From positions 1 through 21,969 of the IMG/VR virus record IMGVR_UViG_3300042518_001233: a stretch of DNA of 21,969 nt. One strand, 5' to 3'. Both the position numbers and the translations under genes were made by a program. The stretch comes from a virus. Shown here piece by piece: positions 6,965 to 12,744 of this stretch. Position 1 is the first letter of the stretch; each line of letters starts with the position of its first letter. A model generated the notes under the pieces. The model had not been told where the DNA came from, searched no databases, and saw only the letters and a list, made by a program, of their open reading frames with translations.

Positions 6965-7702
6965 ATGCCAAACGAACTGAATATCGCCCTCGCCACCACC
7001 GGCCTCACCGTCACCGCCCAGCCCTACCAAAACGGAGCCGCCGTAGGCTCTGCCATCTCCTGCCCGGAAACCGGAAGCACCGGATTCTACTCTGGCAACA
7101 TGGCAGGCAGCTCAGGAACATACCAAATCGCGTTCCGCGCCTCTGGAGCCAATGTCGGCAGCGGCAGCATCGTGTGGGATGGAACCAACGAAATCTCCCC
7201 AAGCACCCTCACTGCCGCGCAAGTCAACGCCGAAGCGGACACAGCCCTTGCCGATGTCGGCCTCACAAGCACCGTTACCGGGCGCATCGACGCCGCGATC
7301 TCATCAAGGCTATCGCCGTCGGGAACGCTTGCCGTTGTGACCACGCTCACAAATGCGCCGACCAGCGTCACGCCGAGCGACATCTGGAGCCACGCCACCC
7401 GCACGATCACTGGCGGCACGGTCGATACTTTGACCAACGCGCCAACCGTGCCAAGCGCCGCTTCAATCCGCGCTGAAATCGACAGCAACAGCACCCAGCT
7501 CGCCGCAGTGAAAGCAAAAACGGACCTGCTCCCTGCCTCACCCGCAGCGACCGGAGACATCCCTACAGCCGCACAGAACGCCACGGCCGTCTGGTCCAAA
7601 CCGGCAAATGAATTGACGGTGGCAGACTCCATCGGTGAACGCGCCAAGCAACAAAGCACGGTAGCAATTACTGGCGCTCAACTCGCAGCCGCCCTCAGCT
7701 AA
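6965..7702 (+). CDS. Putative tail/fibre-associated structural protein
   Basis: A 245-residue protein. The first 75 residues form a beta-rich domain (LNIALATTGLTVTAQPYQNG, then GFYSGNM, SGTYQIAFRASG and GSIVWDG). This pattern is common in phage baseplate or fibre N-terminal domains that precede repeats. The rest is Ala/Thr-rich with SDIWSHATRTITGG and QNATAVWSKPANEL, two copies of a 'xxxVW/IWxxxxxxL' unit frequent in phage fibre-like proteins. The C-terminus (LTVADSIGERAKQQS) is helical. The start is 13 bases after the previous stop. The stop overlaps the ATG of the holin-like gene by one base, which joins the fibre block to the lysis block. Confidence 0.55.
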   Translation: MPNELNIALATTGLTVTAQPYQNGAAVGSAISCPETGSTGFYSGNMAGSSGTYQIAFRASGANVGSGSIVWDGTNEISPSTLTAAQVNAEADTALADVGLTSTVTGRIDAAISSRLSPSGTLAVVTTLTNAPTSVTPSDIWSHATRTITGGTVDTLTNAPTVPSAASIRAEIDSNSTQLAAVKAKTDLLPASPAATGDIPTAAQNATAVWSKPANELTVADSIGERAKQQSTVAITGAQLAAALS

Positions 7703-7884
7703 TGGACACGCACCAAGCCACCGCCTCGTTCACCGGCCTGCTTGCTACGGCGAGCGGCATCACGCTCTCCATGCTGCCGGAGCTGGAAGCGTGGCTGCGT
7801 GTGGCCTCGCTCGTCATCGGCTGCCTCGTCGGACTCGCCTCCCTCTACGCAATCCTCCGCAACAAAAAGCACCCCCATGAATAA
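7702..7884 (+). CDS. Putative holin-like small membrane protein
   Basis: A 60-residue protein. Residues 33-52 (RVASLVIGCLVGLASLYAIL) form a clear transmembrane helix, and residues 8-25 (ASFTGLLATASGITLSML) may form a weaker one. The tail RNKKHPHE is basic, which suits a cytoplasmic C-terminus. Its size, membrane segments, basic tail and place just before a second small membrane protein, a lipoprotein and a cell-wall enzyme are typical of holins, which make the pores that start lysis. The ATG shares one base with the previous stop. An anti-holin or pinholin role is also possible. Confidence 0.6.
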   Translation: MDTHQATASFTGLLATASGITLSMLPELEAWLRVASLVIGCLVGLASLYAILRNKKHPHE

Positions 7885-8044
7885 ATTCCTCTCGCACCTA
7901 AAACAACCGTCCACCTTTCGCGGTTTGGCCGTGCTCGGCGGCCTCGCTGGTTTGAGCCTTTCTCCCCAGCATTGGGAAAGTATTGGCAGCGCCGTGGCGG
8001 CGGTCATAGCCCTCATCGAGATTTTCCGCAACGAGAAGAAATGA
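7877..8044 (+). CDS. Putative second holin-like membrane protein
   Basis: A 55-residue protein: MNKFLSHLKQPSTFRG, then a hydrophobic hairpin at about 16-28 (LAVLGGLAGLSLSP), a WESIG turn, a second helix at 36-50 (SAVAAVIALIEIF) and a charged tail RNEKK. This two-helix layout with 'LSPQHWESIGSAVAAVIALI' resembles small phage holins. It overlaps the previous gene by 8 bases. Two small membrane proteins in a row fit a holin/anti-holin pair; which is which cannot be told from the sequence. The longer upstream frame (from 7742) is out of register with the previous gene and is not preferred. Confidence 0.55.
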   Translation: MNKFLSHLKQPSTFRGLAVLGGLAGLSLSPQHWESIGSAVAAVIALIEIFRNEKK

Positions 8045-8208
8045 TCCCTCCCGCCCAGATCGTGACTGGCCTCATTGCCACGGCCTTCGCCGTCGGTGCG
8101 CTCCTGCTTCTGAGCGGGTGCAGCACGCTGGGCATCTCGCTCCAGACTGACTACGGGCAATTCAGCTACACGCTGCCGGAGCTGCCAAAGCCTACATCGA
8201 GCAAATGA
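8041..8208 (+). CDS. Small lipoprotein, possible outer spanin (Rz1-like)
   Basis: A 55-residue protein with a signal peptide: hydrophobic stretch IVTGLIATAFAVGALLLLSG, then a lipobox L24-S25-G26-C27. Cleavage would leave only about 29 residues starting at the lipidated Cys27, ending in the Pro-rich YTLPELPKPTSSK. Short, Pro-rich lipoproteins in lysis cassettes are typical outer spanins, which link to an inner-membrane spanin to fuse the membranes of Gram-negative hosts. No obvious inner spanin (coiled-coil Rz) is seen; one of the two holin-like proteins could fill that role or it may lie elsewhere. ATGA overlap with the previous gene. Lipobox: seen. Spanin role: inferred. Confidence 0.55.
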   Translation: MIPPAQIVTGLIATAFAVGALLLLSGCSTLGISLQTDYGQFSYTLPELPKPTSSK

Positions 8209-8230
8209 CCCATAAATTTTAATCCTCCCG

Positions 8231-8776
8231 ATGCTCCCCCCGAGCCGCCCACAGCAAGCCAAGTCCAAGACGCAAGCCCTGCTCACCAAGGCCCGCGTGG
8301 ATGATGCCGTGGCGCTGGTGGGCATTCGTGGCTACTACCGCGACAGCATGGGCGAAGTCGGTAAGAACGACCGAGGCATCTACGACGACGCCATTTTCCT
8401 CGTCTCGCCAAACGCCTACGCAACCTTTAACGCCAACACCGATCCGAGCGTGAAGCGTCAAGGCATCGCCGTTTTAAAACCCGGCGTGCACCGCTACCGC
8501 AAAGGCAAACACGGCCTCAGTAAGCCTGGCGGAGGCTATCCTGCTCTGCGCCCTGCAAACCCCGCCGAGGCGCTACCTGTGACCCGCGACGGCGAAGGCG
8601 ATAGCATGGGTATTGCGATCAATATTCACAAAGGCGGCTTCCGCACGACCAGCAGCGAAGGCTGCCAGACGATCTACCCCAGCCAGTGGGAGTCTTTCAT
8701 TTCCTTGGTCTATTCCGAAATGGACCGCGCCGGTCAAAAGACGATCCCCTACCTGCTCGTCGAGGAGGAAGCATGA
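8231..8776 (+). CDS. Putative cell-wall enzyme with YkuD/L,D-transpeptidase-like motif (endolysin candidate)
   Basis: A 181-residue protein. The key motif is INIHKGGFRTTSSEGC: His133, then S142-E143-G144-C145. L,D-transpeptidase (YkuD) enzymes use a catalytic Cys in [S/T]-x-G-C with an upstream His in this arrangement. The preceding part (GIRGYYRDSMGEVGKNDRG, then IFLVSPNAYATFNANTDPS) looks like a conserved phage version. It lacks a signal peptide, so it would reach the wall through the holin lesion. In a lysis cassette a YkuD-like fold could cut or exchange cross-links instead of making them. An alternative is an uncharacterised wall-binding protein. It is followed by a GGAGG-led gene in ATGA overlap. 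Confidence 0.6.
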   Translation: MLPPSRPQQAKSKTQALLTKARVDDAVALVGIRGYYRDSMGEVGKNDRGIYDDAIFLVSPNAYATFNANTDPSVKRQGIAVLKPGVHRYRKGKHGLSKPGGGYPALRPANPAEALPVTRDGEGDSMGIAINIHKGGFRTTSSEGCQTIYPSQWESFISLVYSEMDRAGQKTIPYLLVEEEA

Positions 8777-9012
8777 GCGCCAAACGCAAGCCCGCCACCC
8801 GCAAAGCCGTGCTGGAGCGCATCCGAAAAGAACTCGTCGAGCAATTCGATGTCGGCCTCGCAGTGGTGAGTTGGGAAGAGGGCGGCGAGACATTCCACAT
8901 GGATTTTAAATTCGGGAACGAATACGCGGTCGAAAAGCTCGCCGAGCGGACCAGCGACATATTGTTCCCCATGGAAGACGACGAAGAAGAAGAGGAGGAA
9001 GAAGCATCATGA
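8773..9012 (+). CDS. Small protein with basic head and acidic tail
   Basis: A 79-residue protein. The N-terminus (MSAKRKPATRKAVLERIRK) is basic and helical; the centre (VGLAVVSWEEGGETFHMDFKF) looks like beta-strands; the C-terminus is a run of acidic residues (DDEEEEEEEAS). A GGAGG site lies 4 bases before the ATG. ATGA overlaps at both ends couple it to the endolysin-like gene and the metallophosphoesterase. No family is recognised. It could be a small regulator, DNA mimic or partner of the following enzyme; all of that is speculation. The longer upstream frame (from 8686) overlaps the endolysin and is less likely. Confidence 0.5.
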   Translation: MSAKRKPATRKAVLERIRKELVEQFDVGLAVVSWEEGGETFHMDFKFGNEYAVEKLAERTSDILFPMEDDEEEEEEEAS

Positions 9013-10016
9013 AAACATCCTGGAGTTCCATAGCCCGCGAGCAAGCTGACAAGGCGCACAAGACAGAAGTCGATGCGCTCAAAGCCAAGCTCGCGCAATA
9101 CCAAGCCAGCGTCGAGTCGCTGGAGAAGCAACTCGGCATCGCGCTCTCGCTCGGCAAGACACGCATCCGCCCGCAGCCCCTCACCGTCTCGATGAACGAC
9201 AAAGCCGAGGCCGTCGCCATCGCACTGGCCAGCGATTGGCATGTCGAGGAAACGGTGGAAGCGGCATCGGTGAACGGCCTCAACGAATACCGGCTGCCTA
9301 TCGCCAAGACTCGCATCGAAAAATTTTTCAGCACCATCGCCCGCCTCACCGAGATCGAGCGCCACGGGGCCAAGATCGATGATCTCATCCTCTGGCTCGG
9401 CGGCGATTTGATGACCGGCATGATTCACGAAGAGCTTGCCGAATCGAACTCCAAGACGCCAACGCAAGTTATCCTCTGGCTCCAAGACCGGCTCGCAGAC
9501 GGCCTCGCCACCCTCAAGCCGCACTTCAAACGCATCCTCATTCCGACCAGCTACGGCAACCACGGACGCACGACCGTGAAGCCCCGCCACGCCACAGGTG
9601 CCGCGCACTCTTACGAATGGCTCCTCTACAAAATTCTCGAAGGCCGCTTTCACGGCGACCAGCAGATCGAATGGCAGATTGCGGATTCCTACTTCAACTT
9701 CATGACGGTCTATGACCGCCGCCTGCGCTTCCACCACGGCGATGGACTCAAATTTCAAGGCGGCATCGGGGGCCTCACGATCCCTACCGAAAAAGCAATA
9801 GCTTCATGGAATAAGTCGCCGAACCGAGCCGACCTTGATCTATTCGGCCACTGGCACCAATACCAGCAGAACCGCCACTGGCTCTGCAACGGAAGCCTCA
9901 TCGGCTACAACGCCTACGCCCTCTCGATCAAAGCCAGCTACGAGCCACCGACGCAGACCTATTTTCTGCTCGATAAGAAACGCGGCCGCACCATGACCTC
10001 CCCCATCTACCTATGA
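9009..10016 (+). CDS. Calcineurin-like metallophosphoesterase with coiled-coil N-terminus
   Basis: A 335-residue protein with the full metallophosphoesterase motif set: ASDWH (D76, H78), WLGGD (D133), YGNHG (N184, H185), FHHGD (H243) and FGHWH (H281, H283). These residues hold two metal ions and the family cuts phosphoester bonds in DNA, RNA or small molecules. Residues 13-47 are a likely coiled coil (alternating Leu/Ala/Lys/Glu), which may give a dimer. The best guess is a nuclease or DNA-repair-type phosphoesterase; the substrate cannot be read from the sequence. It sits among structural and lysis genes in an overlapping operon, not with replication genes, which is odd. Confidence 0.8.
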   Translation: MKTSWSSIAREQADKAHKTEVDALKAKLAQYQASVESLEKQLGIALSLGKTRIRPQPLTVSMNDKAEAVAIALASDWHVEETVEAASVNGLNEYRLPIAKTRIEKFFSTIARLTEIERHGAKIDDLILWLGGDLMTGMIHEELAESNSKTPTQVILWLQDRLADGLATLKPHFKRILIPTSYGNHGRTTVKPRHATGAAHSYEWLLYKILEGRFHGDQQIEWQIADSYFNFMTVYDRRLRFHHGDGLKFQGGIGGLTIPTEKAIASWNKSPNRADLDLFGHWHQYQQNRHWLCNGSLIGYNAYALSIKASYEPPTQTYFLLDKKRGRTMTSPIYL

Positions 10017-10450
10017 CCTGGAAACACCTCGCCAAAAAGTCCAACTCCCTCCCGCCCGGCTGGAGCACCGCCGACGAAATCGCCGCCGACCTCGACTGCG
10101 AGCCAAGCGAAGTCCCAAAAATCCTCGCCGCCTCGATCCGCGACGGCCTCGTCGAGAAACAAAACTTCCCCCACTGGCAACCCGGCAGCCGTCAACTCCT
10201 CTACCAGACCGGCTACCGGCAAAAGACCGGCAAGGTTATCTCGGAAAAAAGCCCACATATTTCTGACAAAACAGATTCCATCCCCGGCATCCCCGACGAT
10301 CTCCTGCCCAAGGTTCGCCAAAAAATCCTTGCGAACCCGCACAAAACCGCCAGCGCGATCAAGGATCTGTTCAGCACAAACAACAGAATGCGCCTAAGCG
10401 TAGCCGCCATCCGAGGGCTACTTGACAAGCCTCCGCAGAATAGAAGGTAG
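10013..10450 (+). CDS. Winged-helix/HTH-like DNA-binding protein
   Basis: A 145-residue protein coupled by ATGA to the metallophosphoesterase. Residues 16-55 (GWSTADEIAADLDCEPSEV, then ILAASIRDGLVEKQNF) have the helix pattern of a winged-helix domain: 'xSTADEIAxxLxxxxxxVxxxLxxxxxxGLVEKxxF'. A basic linker and a second helical part (105-140, ANPHKTASAIKDLF, LSVAAIRGLLDK) could be another HTH. It could regulate late genes or guide the neighbouring phosphoesterase to DNA. A small-terminase role is possible but there is no large terminase nearby. Lys/Arg-rich, no signal peptide. Confidence 0.5.
   Translation: MTWKHLAKKSNSLPPGWSTADEIAADLDCEPSEVPKILAASIRDGLVEKQNFPHWQPGSRQLLYQTGYRQKTGKVISEKSPHISDKTDSIPGIPDDLLPKVRQKILANPHKTASAIKDLFSTNNRMRLSVAAIRGLLDKPPQNRR
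10443..10448 (+). promoter_or_regulatory. Shine-Dalgarno site deciding the start of the Gln/Pro-rich gene
   Basis: GAAGGT ends 7 bases before the ATG at 10456 and overlaps the stop of the previous gene. It supports 10456 over an alternative start at 10422 in another frame, which lacks such a site. Confidence 0.55.
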
Positions 10451-10455
10451 ATGCC

Positions 10456-10779
10456 ATGTATTTAGTAAATCCTTCCAGTTTTCAAACCGCTCGCCCACGG
10501 CAGCAAATGCCAGCGCAGCGCCAATCCCAGCAGAGCGGGCCGGTTGGTCCGACTCAAGCCCCCCAGGGAATGCCGCAGGCGCAGCAAATGGCGCAACAGC
10601 AAATGCCAACTTTAGGTCAATCCATGGCCCAGATGGGCGCTATCTACGGATTACCTCAAGGTCAACAGCAAATGCCAGCGCAGCGCCAATCCCAGCAGAG
10701 CGGGCCGGTTGGTCCGACTCAAGCCCCCCAGGGAATGCAGCGGGCTGCAATACAAAGACGATCTCCATTTAGATTCTAA
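10456..10779 (+). CDS. Gln/Pro-rich low-complexity protein with internal duplication
   Basis: A 107-residue protein made almost only of Gln, Pro, Met, Ala, Arg and Ser (QQMPAQRQSQQSGPVGPTQA repeated, ending QRRSPFRF). The chain holds two copies of the same 24-residue block, one near residue 16 and one near residue 71, coded by exact 73-bp repeats. It looks disordered. The stop shares one base with the next ATG, and the reading frame fits the operon; an overlapping frame (10422-10772) also carries the repeat but gives a less tidy junction. A role in linking or filling the tail hub or in DNA packing is a guess from composition and place only. Confidence 0.55.
   Translation: MYLVNPSSFQTARPRQQMPAQRQSQQSGPVGPTQAPQGMPQAQQMAQQQMPTLGQSMAQMGAIYGLPQGQQQMPAQRQSQQSGPVGPTQAPQGMQRAAIQRRSPFRF
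10501..10573 (+). repeat. 73-bp perfect direct repeat, copy 1
   Basis: Bases 10501-10573 are identical to 10666-10738 (start 165 bases apart, in frame). The repeat makes a duplicated Gln/Pro-rich block in the encoded protein. Perfect identity suggests a recent duplication or ongoing gene conversion. Confidence 0.9.
10666..10738 (+). repeat. 73-bp perfect direct repeat, copy 2
   Basis: Second copy of the repeat at 10501-10573, with no difference over 73 bases. The offset of 165 bases is divisible by 3, so both copies are read in the same frame. Confidence 0.9.
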
Positions 10780-12680
10780 TGCCCGATGACCAAACTATAG
10801 TAGAAGGCGACGCCGGATTCCTCGGCATGGCCAGCCGCTTAAACCCGCTGCAACTCCAGCCGGGAATGGTCCAATACGCCGAAAACATGCGCCTCGACCG
10901 AGGCGTCGCGCAGACGCGCAAAGGCGCGAAGCGACTCGGCGATGGAATCTCGGCAGGCACGCAGCCTCTCACTCTCCCATTTGTGCTGGATGCCAATGCC
11001 CGCGTGCGCACGATCTACAGCGGCGGCATCTTCGCCAGCGGCGTTTTCAGCTCGCCAAACTACGACGATGAAAATGAATACATCGTTCTCTGCGGGCCGA
11101 CCTCGGCTTTTCTCTACCGGCAGGATGAGCCTATCGAAGAGATCAGCTATCCCGCCACCGGCACAGCGTCCGACGAGATCATCGAGCCCACGGACAGCGT
11201 TTCGACGATACAGGCTTTCAACCGTTTCTACCTCCTGCGCGAGGCCGACATGACTTTGCCTGGCTGGGATTGGAAATACACCACGGCCAGCGGCATCGCG
11301 GTCTCTGGCACCACGGCCACCGTCCACATCACCGCCCATGGCCTCGCTGCTGGCCAGCGGGTGCGGATAGAGGAGGGGAGCCAAGCGGCATTCCAAGGGC
11401 ATGAGTATGACATCCTCACCGCTACGGCAAATGCCTTCACCGTCGCCGTGCCCGCTGGCACATCGCCGGATGTCACCGCCGACATCGCAATCCGCCGCGT
11501 CAAAGCCCCGCTCTGGTGGGATGGCTCGACGATGGAGTTTCAACGCGCCGCCTCGGGCGTGCCTGCCGAGGGCGTGACCTTCAAGACCCTGCGCAGCACC
11601 GGTTGGGCCAGCTACATCGGAAACCGGCTGTGGATCCCCGATGGCCGCGACACCGTGGCCATCTCGGATGTTCTCGACCCCGACCTCTACGATCCCTTTT
11701 TCCAATCTTTCCGCGCCAACCAGGGCAGCAACGACTACCTGGTTGCGATACACCCATGGGTCGAGGGGCAAGCGCTGGTCTTCATGCGCAACTCGATCTG
11801 GCTTGCCAACCTTACCGACACCAGCAACGCGACGGGAGACACCTTCACGGTGGACTCTGCCGTTTCCAAGCTCACGCTCCTCACCGACGAGATCGGCTGC
11901 GTAGCCCGCCGCTCGATCCAGACCGCCGGTCAGTTTGTGTTTTTCCTCTCCGACGCCGGAGTTTACCGGCTAGACACCCAGCTCGACCTCAAGCTCCGTG
12001 CCAACACCCAGCCTCTCTCGGACCCCATTGCCGACCAACTTGACGAGATCAATACCGACTACGCTCATTTCGCCGTAGGCCGGTGGTGGAACAATCGCTA
12101 CTACCTCGCCGTGCCCATCGGCGAGAACGCCACGGCAAACAACACGCTCTTCCTCTGGAACGCGCTGAACTCCCAATGGGAAAGCCGCGACACCTACGCC
12201 ATCAACCTCGACGAGCTCCTGGTCGCCGCCTACTCCAGCCAGCGCCGCCTCTTCGCCGCCAGCCGCGCCGGAACCCTCTTCCTGCTCGATGAACTCGACT
12301 ACGGCGACGATGTGCCCTACGCGAACGCGCAAGACCTCTACACCGAAATCCCCTCCGAACTCATTACCCGCCGCTACGGCTGGGGAAGCCTCAATACCAA
12401 GCGCCTCACCCGAGCCAAAGCCAGCGTGCTCCTGCCAGACGCCTCCGCCTGCACACTCGATGCCGTGACGACCGACTACGACGCTGACTTCCAAGTCGCC
12501 GCCCTGGAGAACACCACCGGCGAGGAGGAAGATTACACGCTTAAAGCCCCCCTGCGCTGCAAAGCCACCGGCCTCGACCTCCGCTTCCGCACGCAAAACG
12601 GCCGACCCATCCTCCGCCAAATCAGCGCCGAAGCCACCCGCTCCGGCTTTGACCCCACCGAAACCCGCACATTGAATTAA
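10779..12680 (+). CDS. Tail hub/stabilisation-type protein (P22 gp10-like or tail tubular B-like)
   Basis: A 633-residue protein. The start DAGFLGMASRLNPLQL, then MVQYAENMRLDRGVAQTRKG matches the opening 'GFxGxxxRxxPxxLxxGxxxxAxNxxxDRGxxxxRxG' of podovirus tail-hub and stabilisation proteins. Later blocks such as GNRLWIPDGRDTVAISDV, QALVFMRNSIWLANL and AGQFVFFLSDAGVYRLD look like blades of a beta-propeller, as known for such proteins. Residues 170-232 carry an inserted module (VHITAHGLAAGQRVRIEEG, then ANAFTVAV) of a kind shared with the 5335 fibre. It would close the channel under the portal and carry fibres. The ATG overlaps the preceding stop by one base. Confidence 0.7.
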   Translation: MPDDQTIVEGDAGFLGMASRLNPLQLQPGMVQYAENMRLDRGVAQTRKGAKRLGDGISAGTQPLTLPFVLDANARVRTIYSGGIFASGVFSSPNYDDENEYIVLCGPTSAFLYRQDEPIEEISYPATGTASDEIIEPTDSVSTIQAFNRFYLLREADMTLPGWDWKYTTASGIAVSGTTATVHITAHGLAAGQRVRIEEGSQAAFQGHEYDILTATANAFTVAVPAGTSPDVTADIAIRRVKAPLWWDGSTMEFQRAASGVPAEGVTFKTLRSTGWASYIGNRLWIPDGRDTVAISDVLDPDLYDPFFQSFRANQGSNDYLVAIHPWVEGQALVFMRNSIWLANLTDTSNATGDTFTVDSAVSKLTLLTDEIGCVARRSIQTAGQFVFFLSDAGVYRLDTQLDLKLRANTQPLSDPIADQLDEINTDYAHFAVGRWWNNRYYLAVPIGENATANNTLFLWNALNSQWESRDTYAINLDELLVAAYSSQRRLFAASRAGTLFLLDELDYGDDVPYANAQDLYTEIPSELITRRYGWGSLNTKRLTRAKASVLLPDASACTLDAVTTDYDADFQVAALENTTGEEEDYTLKAPLRCKATGLDLRFRTQNGRPILRQISAEATRSGFDPTETRTLN

Positions 12681-12698
12681 CCACAGAGCACACAGAGG
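12681..12698 (+). repeat. CACAGAG-type short intergenic repeat
   Basis: CCACAGAGCACACAGAGG, directly after the tail-hub stop, is made of two CACAGAG units. Short repeats of this kind recur between genes in several GC-rich bacterial groups (recalled, not searched). Its presence in phage DNA may reflect host DNA picked up during recombination. Confidence 0.5.
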
Positions 12699-12699
12699 C

Positions 12700-12735
12700 T
12701 TAAAACTTAATTTTTAAAACTTAAAACTTAAAACT
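12700..12735 (+). repeat. TTAAAACT tract before a tail-fibre gene
   Basis: Four TTAAAACT-type units in 36 bases, ending 9 bases before the ATG at 12745. It matches the shorter tract at 4928-4957, which also precedes a fibre-module gene. This suggests that leader and gene may travel together, or that both are host-derived intergenic repeats. Confidence 0.65.
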
Positions 12736-12744
12736 CTTCCACCC

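Noticed and set aside
10422-10772. Alternative frame with its own Asn/Ala/Ser-rich repeated protein
   Set aside because: No Shine-Dalgarno site, overlaps the winged-helix gene, and its end does not join the next gene, whereas 10456-10779 shares one base with the 10779 start. Not fully excluded.
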